Shown here piece by piece: positions 50,297-58,972 of a DNA stretch of 64,000 nucleotides; position 1 is the stretch's first letter; every line of letters begins with the position of its first letter. Origin of the DNA: VAZQ01 sp963712565 (GTDB taxonomy: Bacteria; Pseudomonadota; Alphaproteobacteria; Rhizobiales; Xanthobacteraceae); contig CAVQIP010000034.1 of assembly GCA_963712565.1 (NCBI GenBank), positions 149,589 to 213,588 on the forward strand, in the 5' to 3' direction. A program made the translations under genes and the position numbers. The notes under the pieces were generated by a model. That model did not search any database. It was not told where the DNA came from and was given only the letters and a program-made list of their open reading frames with translations.

Positions 50297-51070
50297 TCAC
50301 CTATGCTCGAACTTGGGTTTCCTCTTCTCCGTGAAGGCGGCCATGCCCTCCTTCTGGTCGTGGGTCGCGAACATGGCGTGGAACACGCGCCGCTCGTAGC
50401 GCACGCCCTCGGCCAGCGTGGTCTCGAAGGCGCGGTTGATGCAGTCCTTGGCCATCATCGCCGCCGTGAGCGACATCGAGGCGATCGTCTCCGCCGTCTT
50501 CAGCGCGTCGGCCAGGAGGTCGGCGGCGGGCACGATTCGGGCGACAAGGCCCGAGCGCTCGGCTTCACCAGCGTCCATCATGCGCCCCGTGAGGCACATC
50601 TCCATGGCCTTCGACTTGCCGACCGCGCGCGCGAGCCGCTGGGTCCCGCCCGCGCCCGGCATGATGCCGAGCTTGATCTCGGGCTGGCCGAACTTCGCCG
50701 TGTCGGCGGCGATGATCATGTCGCAGCTCATGGCAAGCTCGCAGCCCCCGCCGAGCGCGAAGCCCGATACGGCGGCAATGACCGGCTTGCGGCAGCGCGT
50801 GATGCGCTCCCAGCTCGCGATGAACTCGGATTTGTAGGCGTCGATGTAGCTCTTGGCCTGCATCTCCTTGATGTCGGCCCCGGCGGCGAATGCCTTCTCG
50901 GACCCGGTGACGACGATCGCACCGATATCGTCGTCGGCCTCGAGCGCGTCGAGCGCATGGTTGAGCTCGCCGATGAGCTGGTCGTTCAAGGCATTGAGCG
51001 CCTGCGGCCGGTTCAGCGTGACGAGGCCGACGCGGCCCTTCTTCTCGACCAGGATCGTCTCGTAGGCCAT
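50297..51070 (-). CDS. Enoyl-CoA hydratase/isomerase family protein
   Basis: 257 residues, normal for crotonases. The oxyanion-hole segments are AFAAGADIKEM and SGFALGGGCELAMSCDMIIA; the catalytic Glu residues fall in GGGCE and in FGQPEIKLGIMPGAGGTQRL, as in FadB-type hydratases. It would hydrate 2-enoyl-CoA in fatty-acid degradation. Two adjacent ATGs (51073, 51070) are possible; GGAG lies 7 bases before the second. Single gene, no neighbours in the same pathway. Confidence 0.92.
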   Translation of the reverse strand: MAYETILVEKKGRVGLVTLNRPQALNALNDQLIGELNHALDALEADDDIGAIVVTGSEKAFAAGADIKEMQAKSYIDAYKSEFIASWERITRCRKPVIAAVSGFALGGGCELAMSCDMIIAADTAKFGQPEIKLGIMPGAGGTQRLARAVGKSKAMEMCLTGRMMDAGEAERSGLVARIVPAADLLADALKTAETIASMSLTAAMMAKDCINRAFETTLAEGVRYERRVFHAMFATHDQKEGMAAFTEKRKPKFEHR

Positions 51071-51138
51071 CATTTTGCTCCGCCGTTGGGATGGGATGAT
51101 GCGTGCCGGCGCGGGCGCGCCACATGGCAGGAATTGAA

Positions 51139-51378
51139 ATGCAGTTTCTTCTCCGGCTCATGCTCAGCCTCGTCTCTCTTGGCCTTGCCGGTCTCTTTGC
51201 GCTTGCCTTCTATGATCGCTACTGGCGCTGGCGAGATTGCTTCAACGAGCTTGGACGCTGCTACGACGAGGTTTCCCAGCAGGTCTATCTCGAGCAGGCG
51301 GGGATTGCCTGGGGGAGCCTCACGCTCGTCTCTCTTACCGTCGCTCTCCTCCTGCTCATTAGACTACGCCGCGGTTGA
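51139..51378 (+). CDS. 79-residue two-helix membrane protein
   Basis: ATG 51139 follows AGGAATTGAA. Helix 1 (LMLSLVSLGLAGLFALAFYD) and helix 2 (IAWGSLTLVSLTVALLLLIR) flank a short polar loop with two Cys (RDCFNELGRCYDEV). It lies between ech and mutM, which are both on the other strand. Unknown function. Confidence 0.55.
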   Translation: MQFLLRLMLSLVSLGLAGLFALAFYDRYWRWRDCFNELGRCYDEVSQQVYLEQAGIAWGSLTLVSLTVALLLLIRLRRG

Positions 51379-51382
51379 CCCC

Positions 51383-52270
51383 TCAGCGCTGGCATAGAGG
51401 GCAATAGAACGTCGAGCGACCGCCGTCGATGCTGCGTCGCACAATGCCGCGGCAGCCGGCCCGGACGCAAGGCTCTCCTTCGCGGCCGTAGACGGAGAAG
51501 GAGTTCTGAAAGCCGCCCGCGCTGCCGTCGGTGCGCCGGTAGTCGCGCAAGGTCGAGCCTCCGGCCCGGATCGCGTCGTCGAGCACCGCCGGGATCGCCG
51601 CCGCGAGCCGCTCCGCCAAAGGCGTCGGCCGGCTGGTCTTCGTCGCGAACGACGCGGCGGGCCGCGACGGCTTGAGACGGGCCCGGAACAACGCCTCGCA
51701 GGCGTAGATGTTGCCGAGGCCGGCGACGATGCGCTGGTCCATGAGAAAGGCCTTGAGGCTGGTGCGCCGGCCGGCCGCCTTCCGCGCGAGATAAGCGCTA
51801 TTCATCTCGTTTCCGAGCGGCTCGACGCCGAGCCCCTTGAACAAGGGGTGGCTGTCGAGGGCGTCCTCGGAAACGAGCAGCATGAAGCCGAAGCGGCGCG
51901 GATCGTTGTAGGTGACGAGGCCGCCGTCCGACATCTCGAACACGACGTGGTCGTGCTTCTTGCTGAGCGCGCCGCCACCTTCAGGCTCGCCGAGGGGAAC
52001 GGGCTCAGTCTCTCCTTTCGGGCGCACCGTGAATGTCCCTGTCATGCCGAGGTGCATGACGAGCACGTCCCCGCCCGAGAGCTTTGCCAGAAGATATTTC
52101 GCGCGCCGCCGGAGGCTCTCGACGCGCCGCCCTTCGAGCGTGGAGACGAAGTTTTGCGGAAGGGGGAACCTCAAATCGGGCCGGAAGGTCCTGACGCGCC
52201 GGAATCGCTTGCCGACGAGCACCGGCTCGAGGCCGCGGCGCACGATTTCAACCTCGGGCAGCTCGGGCAT
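51383..52270 (-). CDS. mutM: Formamidopyrimidine-DNA glycosylase MutM (Fpg)
   Basis: 295 residues. The catalytic N-terminus PELPEVE (Pro2, Glu3) is intact. Further motifs are RRRAKYLLAKL (catalytic-domain Lys), HLGMTGTF, YNDPRRFGF and IVAGLGNIYACEALFRARL. The C-terminal zinc finger is CVRAGCRGIVRRSIDGGRST followed by FYCPLC. The enzyme removes 8-oxoguanine and formamidopyrimidine from DNA and nicks the strand. Confidence 0.97.
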   Translation of the reverse strand: MPELPEVEIVRRGLEPVLVGKRFRRVRTFRPDLRFPLPQNFVSTLEGRRVESLRRRAKYLLAKLSGGDVLVMHLGMTGTFTVRPKGETEPVPLGEPEGGGALSKKHDHVVFEMSDGGLVTYNDPRRFGFMLLVSEDALDSHPLFKGLGVEPLGNEMNSAYLARKAAGRRTSLKAFLMDQRIVAGLGNIYACEALFRARLKPSRPAASFATKTSRPTPLAERLAAAIPAVLDDAIRAGGSTLRDYRRTDGSAGGFQNSFSVYGREGEPCVRAGCRGIVRRSIDGGRSTFYCPLCQR

Positions 52271-52294
52271 GTGGTCAAACCGCGTTGCGACCGC

Positions 52295-53056
52295 TCATGT
52301 CAGCTCGCGCCGCCCGGCATTGCGCTCGAGCATATAGCCGACCGCGCACACGAAGAGGGCGCCCAAAGCCGCAATGAGATAGGTCACGCTGGCGGGCGTC
52401 AGAGCCAAAGCGTCGGCCGCGCCTGCAACGGCATCGCCGAGCGCCGGCTCGGTGGCGATGAGCTCGCCTGCCACCCAGCCGAGCAGGGCCGCGCCCGCCC
52501 ACACCAGGATCGGGTACTGGGTGAGGAGATTTGTGATCAGCGTCGCGCCCCCAACCACGAGCGGGATCGAGACGATAAGCCCGAAGATGATCAGGTAGGG
52601 ATCGCCATGGGCGGCGGCGGCGATCGCCAGCACGTTGTCGAGGCTCATCACGATGTCGGCTACGGCGACGATGCGCACGGCCTCCCACAGGTTGGCGCCG
52701 CTGCGCCCCTCCTCGGCGCCGGCCTCCTCCGAGATCAAGAGCTTAACCGCGATCCAGAGCAGGATGAGCCCTCCGGCCAGCTTCAGGAGCGCGATGCCGA
52801 GCACCTGCTGGACGACGAGCGTGAACAGCACGCGCATGATGATCGCAGCCGCAGCGCCGAGCAGGATGCCCATCATCCGCTGGCCGACCGGCAGCGTGCG
52901 GCAGGCGAGCGCGATGACGACGGCGTTATCGCCCGCGAGCACGATGTCGATGCCGATGATCTTCAGAACCTGGACGGAGTAGGTGCCGATCGGCCCGAAC
53001 GCCGTCTCGAACCACGCCATGAACTCTCTGGCGAAATCCCAGACCGCGACCGTCAT
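52295..53056 (-). CDS. TerC-family membrane protein (YjbE-like)
   Basis: 253 residues, seven predicted helices. The two family signatures with acidic residues in the membrane are present: GIDIVLAGDNAVVIALAC and VADIVMSLDNVLAIAAAA. TerC/YjbE proteins are linked to metal (Mn) export or tellurite resistance. Alone in its transcription unit; no yybP-ykoY riboswitch is apparent in the 130 bases upstream. Confidence 0.88.
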   Translation of the reverse strand: MTVAVWDFAREFMAWFETAFGPIGTYSVQVLKIIGIDIVLAGDNAVVIALACRTLPVGQRMMGILLGAAAAIIMRVLFTLVVQQVLGIALLKLAGGLILLWIAVKLLISEEAGAEEGRSGANLWEAVRIVAVADIVMSLDNVLAIAAAAHGDPYLIIFGLIVSIPLVVGGATLITNLLTQYPILVWAGAALLGWVAGELIATEPALGDAVAGAADALALTPASVTYLIAALGALFVCAVGYMLERNAGRRELT

Positions 53057-53182
53057 GTCCCCGAGCGCTCCCGATTTGCCTGCGCGAGTTCCACCGCCCG
53101 CGTTTCCGGCTCTAAGTTCGATCGTGCTCTAGTAGGATGGCCGAGGCGCAGGGACAAGGCCATTGCAACGTCGCCGGCCGGA

Positions 53183-54049
53183 TCAGCGTACGAGAAATAA
53201 CGGTCCCTCGAGCCATGCCGATAGCGTGGCCACGTCCTGCTCTGTAGTCGCGAACCGCCCGCCGAACCGCGCGACGACGAAGCCGGCTCCGAGCCGGCGC
53301 AGCCGCTCGGCGAGCGTGCGCGCATCGTCGAGGGCCAGATCGGCGAGCTCGAGCGGCACCGTACCGTTGCGCCCGAGCGCGAGGCGCACCTGCCCCTCGA
53401 GCCATTGCAGGCGTCCGCTGTCGCTCTCGACGACGAGGAGCCGCGCCTCGCTTGCCGACACTTGAGCCAGCCGCTCGGCGGTACGCAGCATCGCCGGCAC
53501 GCGCTCGACCTCCTCGACGACTGCGATGACCGGCCCCGTGGTGCGCGCCGCTCCGGGACCGGCGAGCACGATGCCGGTCGTATCGGGGACGCTGTCGAAC
53601 AACTTGCTGATCATACCGCAGGACGCCGCCGTGAACGGCTCACCGAGAGTGATGACGTTCCAGGGGCCGCACTCCGCGCAGGCCAGCATCAGTGCACGGA
53701 CCGGCTCGTCGCGAAGCACCCGCGTGCGCACCGGTATATCGCGGGCACGGGCCGCGGCGGCGACCCTGCGCTGGAGCGCGGAGGCGACGAAGCGCATCTC
53801 GCGCAGGATCTCCATGGCCACGAGCGGGCGAGAGCTGCGCCCCGAAAGCGATATCTCGCGCGCGCCGGGAAATCCGGCCATGTCGAGAAGCTGGCGGTCC
53901 TCGACGAAGAGGCTCTCGACCTCCGATTGGAAAGCCTCGGCGACGCGCACCGCGGCCTCGAGCGCGATGTCGCTCAGGCGCCCCGACGCGGCGAGCCTCA
54001 ACACGACCCGGCCACGACCCTCGCCGGCCTCGGCGACATGTGCGATCAT
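53183..54049 (-). CDS. 288-residue protein with Usp-like repeats, coupled to the Lon-like protease
   Basis: ATG 54049 overlaps the protease stop as ATGA, so translation is coupled. The sequence has an alpha/beta pattern with VRVAEAFQSEVESLFVEDRQ, then ALQRRVAAAARARDIPVRTR, which recalls universal-stress-type folds in the first half, and a second alpha/beta half from ARTTGPVIAVVEEVERVPAM. I do not recognise a named family. A link to the protease is likely from the coupling, e.g. an adaptor or partner, but this is inference. Confidence 0.7.
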   Translation of the reverse strand: MIAHVAEAGEGRGRVVLRLAASGRLSDIALEAAVRVAEAFQSEVESLFVEDRQLLDMAGFPGAREISLSGRSSRPLVAMEILREMRFVASALQRRVAAAARARDIPVRTRVLRDEPVRALMLACAECGPWNVITLGEPFTAASCGMISKLFDSVPDTTGIVLAGPGAARTTGPVIAVVEEVERVPAMLRTAERLAQVSASEARLLVVESDSGRLQWLEGQVRLALGRNGTVPLELADLALDDARTLAERLRRLGAGFVVARFGGRFATTEQDVATLSAWLEGPLFLVR

Positions 54050-56553
54050 GAGAGCCCCCTCCCGGAGCCTGGCTCGCCCCCCCTGTCGCCGGAGAAGCGC
54101 CGGGCGCGGTCGGCGAACAGCCTGAGCTTGTCCTCGACGAGGCGGTTGATGGTGCCCGTGGGGAAAAGGCCGTCGGCGCCGCGCTCGCCGGCAGCGACGC
54201 CGGTCAGGATCTCGATGCCCTGGTCGATCGTCGATGCCGCATAGACGGCAAACCAGTTGTCCTTGGCGGCCGCGACGACATCCGGCCGCAGCATCAGGTG
54301 CTGGACGTTGGCGCGGGGAATGACGACCCCCTGCTTGCCCGAGAGCCCGCGCGCTTCGCAGAGGTCGAAGAAGCCTTCGATCTTCTCGTTGACGCCGCCG
54401 ACGGCCTGCAATTCCCCCCATTGATTGACGGAGCCGGTGACGGCAAGTCCCTGCTGGATCGGCGTCTCCGCCAGAGCCGAGAGTAGGGCGTAGAGCTCGG
54501 CGGAGGACGCGCTGTCGCCTTCGACCGCGGCGTAGGACTGCTCGAAGACGAGCGAGGCTGCGAGCGCGAGGGGCACGTCCTGGGCAAAGCGTCCGGCAAG
54601 ATAGCCCCACAGGATCATCACGCCCTTGGAATGGAGCGGTCCGCCGAGCTTGGATTCGCGCTCGATGTCGGTCACCCGCCCCGGCCCCAGGCGGACGCGC
54701 GCCGTGATGCGGCTCGGCCGTCCGAAGGCCAGGTCGCCGGGGTCTATGACCGAGAGGCCGTTCACCTGGCCGACTTTGGCTCCCTCGGTGTCGACGAGCA
54801 CGATGCCGCGCTCGATCGTCTCGCGCACGCGGTCGCGCAGGCGGCTTGCGCGGCGCGTCTGCTCCTCGATGGCGCGGCCCACGTCCTCGGCCCCTGTCAC
54901 CTTGCGCCCCGCCTCGGTCGCCCAGTGGTCGGCCTCGCGCACGAGATCGGCGATGCGGCCGACCTCGAGCGAGAGGCGTTCCTTATCACCTGCAAGACGC
55001 GCCCCTTCGTCGATCAGGCGCGCTACTCCCTCGGCATCGATCGGCTTCAGGTTATGGGTCGCGACAACAGAGGCGACGAGCCCGGGATAGCCCGCGTCGT
55101 CCTCCTTTCCGCGGGCGATCGTGTCGTCGAGGTCGGCCTGAACCTTGAATAGGCGCAGGAATTCCGAATCGAGCTGGCTCAGGAGATAGTAGAGCTCGCG
55201 TTCGCCGAGCAGCACGATCTTGATCTCGAGCGGGATCGGCTCGGGATCGAGCGTCTGGGTCGAGATGAGACCGAGCGTCTCGGCCGGAGATTCGACCGTG
55301 ATCCGTCCGGCCTTGAGTGCGCGCTTCAACCCCTCCCAGGCGAAGGGCGAAATCAGGAGCTTGCGCGCGTCGACGAGCAGATACCCCCCATTGGCTCGAT
55401 GCAGAGCGCCGGGCTTGATGAGCAGGAAATCGGTGAGAAGCGCACCCATCTGGGCGATGTGCTCGATCCGGCCCAGGAGGTTGCCGTATGTCGGGTTGAT
55501 CTCCTCGTACACCGGCGCACCGCCCTCGCCGTCCTCGCTCCCAACCATGACGTTGACCATGTAGCGGCGAAAGCGCGGGTCGCGCGTGGCATCGAGCGGC
55601 GCCCTCAGCGCCGCGCCGTCCTCGCCGCCGTCAGCGACGAACATCCCGGCATTGCTAATCAAATCGCGCTCGACCTCCGCGAGGTGCGTGCCGATCGGGG
55701 GGAGGTCGGAGAAGGCCGCCTTGACCTCGTCGAGGGCATCGCGGACGGCGACGCGCGAGACCTCCTCGTTGAGCTCCGAGAATCGGGTGCGCCTCAGCTT
55801 GTCGGCCTTCGGAACCTGGGCCAGCGTCTCCTCGAGCTCCTTCTGGAGGGCCTCGATACGCGCCTGCACCTCCCGGCGCATGCGCTCGGGCAGCGCGTTG
55901 AAGACATCGGGCTTCACCACCTTGCCCTCGTGCATGGGCGCCATGGCGAAGCCCATCGGCGTTCGCAGTATGGCGATGTTCTGGCCGGCGGCCTTCTGAT
56001 TGAGCGTCTCCAAGGCTTGCTCCTGCGTCGAGCGAAACTCCTCCTCGATGGCGCGCCGGCGGGCCTGATAGTCCTCGGTGTCGAAGGTTGCGGGCAACGT
56101 TCCTCTGAGCTCATCCAAGGCTGCAATCATCGCCTTCGCGAGGCGGCGCGCTCGCCCGGCCGGAAGGCGCAGCGCCTTCGGCCGGTTTGCGTCCTCGAAA
56201 TTGTTGACGTAGATCCAGTCGTCGGGGGCGCGGGCCGCGGAGGCGACTTCGGCGAGTTGCGCCTTGACGGCGGTCGTCTTGCCCGACGCGCGCGGACCGA
56301 GGACAAAGACGTTGAAATCGGCCGCCTTTATGCTCGTGCCGAATTCGATGGCCTTGAGAGCACGTTCCTGGCCGATGAGCGCAGCCGCCGGCTTGATCTC
56401 CGCGGTCGTCTTGAAGGCGAGCTTCTTCGCATCGAAAGCACGGCGCAGCTCGCTCGGCGCGAGGGGCTTCTGCCGCCTCTCCTCGGAAATGGCGGCGGCG
56501 GGAGGGGACGTTGAAACCGTCTTCTCCTTGCCGCCGGCGCGCTTGAAGAACAT
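54046..56553 (-). CDS. Lon-like AAA+ ATP-dependent protease
   Basis: 835 residues. Residues ~30-230 form an AAA-like ATPase with Walker A GPRASGKTT (~86-94). A long coiled-coil insertion (MRREVQARIEALQKELEETL) separates it from the second half of the ATPase. The C-terminal Lon protease domain has the Ser-Lys dyad Ser681 (AVEGDSASSAELYALL) and Lys724 (GGVNEKIEGFFDLCE). This architecture is that of the bacterial Lon-like group related to LonB, not of LonA. ATG 56553 (MFFKRAGG) is preferred over a TTG at 56607. Cytoplasmic quality control is the likely role. Confidence 0.85.
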   Translation of the reverse strand: MFFKRAGGKEKTVSTSPPAAAISEERRQKPLAPSELRRAFDAKKLAFKTTAEIKPAAALIGQERALKAIEFGTSIKAADFNVFVLGPRASGKTTAVKAQLAEVASAARAPDDWIYVNNFEDANRPKALRLPAGRARRLAKAMIAALDELRGTLPATFDTEDYQARRRAIEEEFRSTQEQALETLNQKAAGQNIAILRTPMGFAMAPMHEGKVVKPDVFNALPERMRREVQARIEALQKELEETLAQVPKADKLRRTRFSELNEEVSRVAVRDALDEVKAAFSDLPPIGTHLAEVERDLISNAGMFVADGGEDGAALRAPLDATRDPRFRRYMVNVMVGSEDGEGGAPVYEEINPTYGNLLGRIEHIAQMGALLTDFLLIKPGALHRANGGYLLVDARKLLISPFAWEGLKRALKAGRITVESPAETLGLISTQTLDPEPIPLEIKIVLLGERELYYLLSQLDSEFLRLFKVQADLDDTIARGKEDDAGYPGLVASVVATHNLKPIDAEGVARLIDEGARLAGDKERLSLEVGRIADLVREADHWATEAGRKVTGAEDVGRAIEEQTRRASRLRDRVRETIERGIVLVDTEGAKVGQVNGLSVIDPGDLAFGRPSRITARVRLGPGRVTDIERESKLGGPLHSKGVMILWGYLAGRFAQDVPLALAASLVFEQSYAAVEGDSASSAELYALLSALAETPIQQGLAVTGSVNQWGELQAVGGVNEKIEGFFDLCEARGLSGKQGVVIPRANVQHLMLRPDVVAAAKDNWFAVYAASTIDQGIEILTGVAAGERGADGLFPTGTINRLVEDKLRLFADRARRFSGDRGGEPGSGRGLS

Positions 56554-56728
56554 GGACCCTGATGCCTCGTTTTTCTTGCGGACTGAGCATTGAACGATGA
56601 CGCCCAACGCTCACACTAGCGAAAGAAGCGCATCAACGGCTAGGTACGGTCGAGGAATCCGGCCTGCCGCACAGGCCCGAGAAGTCAACCCCCGGCACCC
56701 AGAGGTGTCATCGCCTGATGGCAGATAA

Positions 56729-57218
56729 ATGACGCAGACCAGAGTTCCCCAGGACGCGGCAAATCTCGCCGAGCTCGCAGACGCTTCCCGCCCCGCCGCC
56801 ACGCTCGAGGTTTGCCGCGGCACGATTCGCCTGCTCGCGGCACACGGGCTTGCCTGCGTAACTGAGTTGCCGCTCGCCAACGGGCGGCGCGCCGACATCG
56901 TGGGACTTCTCCGCGAGCGGGGAGATCTCGATCGTCGAGGTCAAGTCGTCGATCGAGGATTTCCGCTCGGACCTCAAGTGGCCCGACTACCGGGAGTTCT
57001 GCGACCGCTTGTTTTTCTCCGTACGGCCCGACTTCCCGATCGATGTCCTGCCCACCGACACCGGCCTCATTCTCGCCGACCGCTACTCCGGGGAGATCAT
57101 CCGGCCGGCGCCCGAGACGCCTCTCGCCGGCGCGCGGCGCAAGGCAATGACATTGCGGTTTGCCCGCGCGGCGGCAGTACGGTTCTCGCTGTCTCTCGAC
57201 CCCGCGCTCCTCCTCTGA
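56729..57218 (+). pseudogene. mmcB: MmcB-family DNA repair protein, frameshifted
   Basis: The first ~60 codons from ATG 56729 (LEVCRGTIRLLAAHGLACVT, ELPLANGRRADIVGL) and the rest (GEISIVEVKSSIEDFRSDLK, WPDYREFCDRLFFSVRPDFP, IDVLPTDTGLILADRYSGEI) are in different frames; the change is at about 56905-56920. Together they make a full MmcB, a nuclease-fold protein (restriction-endonuclease-like, with the EVK motif) used in DNA damage repair in alphaproteobacteria. One base restores it. Its position beside actR/actS is a known Rhizobiales arrangement. Confidence 0.8.
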
Positions 57219-57249
57219 ACTTCGGGGAAGGGTCGAGTGAGGCTCGCAG

Positions 57250-57819
57250 CTATTTGGGCGCGCGCTTGGCCAGGATGCGCTGCAGCGTGCGCCGGTGCAT
57301 GTTCAAGCGGCGCGCCGTTTCCGACACGTTGCGGTTGCACAGCTCGTAGACGCGCTGGATGTGCTCCCAGCGGACACGGTCGGCCGACATCGGATTCTCG
57401 GGCGGCGGCGCCTTGGCATTGTGCGGCGCAAGAAGCGCGTCCGTCACATCGTCGGCGTCGGCTGGCTTGGCGAGATAGTCGACCGCCCCGAGCTTTACGG
57501 CCGAGACGGCGGTTGCAATGTTGCCGTAGCCCGTGAGCACGATCACCCGCAAATCGGGGCGCACGCGGGTGAGCTCGGCGATGACATCGAGGCCGTTGCC
57601 ATCCTCGAGCCGCATGTCGACGACGGCAAACGCCGGGGCACGCTCGCGGATGAGGCCGACGCCCTCGGCGATCGAGTGAGCGCTCCGCACCTCGAATCCC
57701 CGCGTTTCCATGGCGCGCGCAAGCCGCTGCAGGAATGCTCGATCATCGTCGACGATAATCAGCGAGCGATCATCGGGCAGCTCATCCTGCCGGAATGACA
57801 AGTCCTCGGTCACGCTCAT
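57250..57819 (-). CDS. actR: ActR/RegA-type response regulator
   Basis: 189 residues. The receiver domain has LIIVDDDRAFLQRLAR, phospho-Asp68 (FAVVDMRLEDGNG), VIVLTGYG and YLAKPADADD. After a linker of prolines comes a Fis-type helix-turn-helix (RVRWEHIQRVYELCNRNVSE, TARRLNMHRRTLQRILAKRA). This is the RegA/PrrA/ActR family, which controls redox-responsive genes and acid tolerance with the membrane kinase ActS/RegB. Only the 3' end of actS remains upstream (57899-58250), so ActR is without its full kinase here. Confidence 0.92.
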   Translation of the reverse strand: MSVTEDLSFRQDELPDDRSLIIVDDDRAFLQRLARAMETRGFEVRSAHSIAEGVGLIRERAPAFAVVDMRLEDGNGLDVIAELTRVRPDLRVIVLTGYGNIATAVSAVKLGAVDYLAKPADADDVTDALLAPHNAKAPPPENPMSADRVRWEHIQRVYELCNRNVSETARRLNMHRRTLQRILAKRAPK

Positions 57820-57898
57820 TACCTCCCGGTCCGCGTGAGTATAGTGTCAATAGGGAGGCCGCCAAGGGCGTCTTGGAAAAAACAATGAATATATTGGC

Positions 57899-58250
57899 TC
57901 ATTGGTTTTCATGGGCAAGCTGAGGAGCGCGGATCTGCTGATCGTCGAGCCCCCTCTCGGCCGTGGGCCGGATGTCGAAGGCGCCTCGCGGCCAGACGAT
58001 GCGCACCGCCGCGCCATGCAGCGGTGGCGTCCGGTTTTCGAGTGAGATTTTGGCGCCCGACCGCTCGAGAAGCGTCTTGGCGATGAAAAAGCCGAGGCCG
58101 AGGCCGAGGTCCTTTCCCTCGCCGCGGTCCCTGCCGGGCGCCGGCCGCGTCGTCACGTAGGGCTCGCCCAACGTGTCGATGATCTCCGGCAGGAAGCCGG
58201 GACCGTCGTCGAGGATGGTCACGTTGAGAGCGCCCGCGTGCCCGCTGAGC
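57899..58250 (-). pseudogene. actS: 3' end of actS/regB, fused to foreign sequence
   Basis: Only the last ~110 codons of a RegB/ActS-type kinase remain: the ATP-binding G1 box NVTILDDGPGFLPEIIDTLG, EPYVTT, the G2 box GKDLGLGLGFFIAKTLLERS and GAAVRIVWPRGAFDI. Upstream of ~58225-58255 the homology stops and the sequence becomes a binding-protein gene in a different frame. The membrane sensor and His domain are missing. This is a truncated pseudogene, caused by rearrangement or a misassembly. Confidence 0.8.
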
Positions 58251-58937
58251 ACCGACGACCGCACGCACGCCCGCCGCCACCATCTCGGGATCGCGTGTAA
58301 TTGTCTGGTCGTTCGTGACCAGTGCCGGCATGGTGTAATGAAATGCCTTCTTTGGCCCAAGCCCGCGGCGCACGTCGAGCACCACCTTGCCGACGCCGCT
58401 GCGAATGGCGTTCTGCGCTCCCATGGCGTTGGCCCAGAAGCCATCTATCTGGCCATCTTCAAGTGCCTCAGCGGCGGCGATGCCAAATGAAACACCACGT
58501 TCATGCGCGCGTTTTACGTCGACGATCTGCACTTTGTCACGCTCAAGGTCTATCCCGGACTCCGACAGCAGATGCTTAAACGTCAGCGCCACCAACGGTG
58601 CTGCACCGATATTTCGCCCCTTCACGGCATTGACGTCGCCGGGCGTTGCATCGATGTCGGCGCGCATGACGAGCAGCCAATACATGCCTTGCGACAAGGC
58701 CGCCAACAGCTTGGCGCCCTGCCACTCCGGGAATGCGAGCAGGACCACATGCGCGGGGCCCGCTACGAAATCGACTTCTCCGTCCCGCAAGGCTTCGTAG
58801 GCCTTGTAGTTCGGAAAGATCAGCTTGAGCTGCGCGTCGAGTCCTTCCTTTGCGAAGAAATCGAGTGCGATGGCCGCGATCGCCGGGAAGTAGGAATTCG
58901 AAACAAGGTCCGGCACTGCAACGCGCGCTACCTTCAC
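57909..58937 (-). CDS. NMT1/SsuA-type binding protein, 3'-truncated and read into actS
   Basis: From ATG 58937, codons 1-~228 are a good NMT1/THI5-like binding domain (MKVARVAVPDLVSNSYFPAI, DFVAGPAHVVLLAFPEWQGA, KGRNIGAAPLVALTFKHLLS). No signal peptide is present. At about 58254 it loses homology and continues out of frame through the actS remnant to 57909, ending in Arg-rich nonsense. The C-terminal ~80 residues of the family are missing. The next gene upstream (58973) is a second binding protein. Confidence 0.7.
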   Translation of the reverse strand: MKVARVAVPDLVSNSYFPAIAAIALDFFAKEGLDAQLKLIFPNYKAYEALRDGEVDFVAGPAHVVLLAFPEWQGAKLLAALSQGMYWLLVMRADIDATPGDVNAVKGRNIGAAPLVALTFKHLLSESGIDLERDKVQIVDVKRAHERGVSFGIAAAEALEDGQIDGFWANAMGAQNAIRSGVGKVVLDVRRGLGPKKAFHYTMPALVTNDQTITRDPEMVAAGVRAVVGAQRARGRSQRDHPRRRSRLPAGDHRHVGRALRDDAAGARQGPRRGKGPRPRPRLFHRQDASRAVGRQNLTRKPDATAAWRGGAHRLAARRLRHPAHGREGARRSADPRSSACP

Positions 58938-58972
58938 AGATGACCTCGCTGAAATTTGCCGATATCAAGCCG

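Noticed and set aside
53057..53182. Manganese (yybP-ykoY) riboswitch before the TerC gene
   Set aside because: I looked for the conserved internal loops of that class and did not see them.
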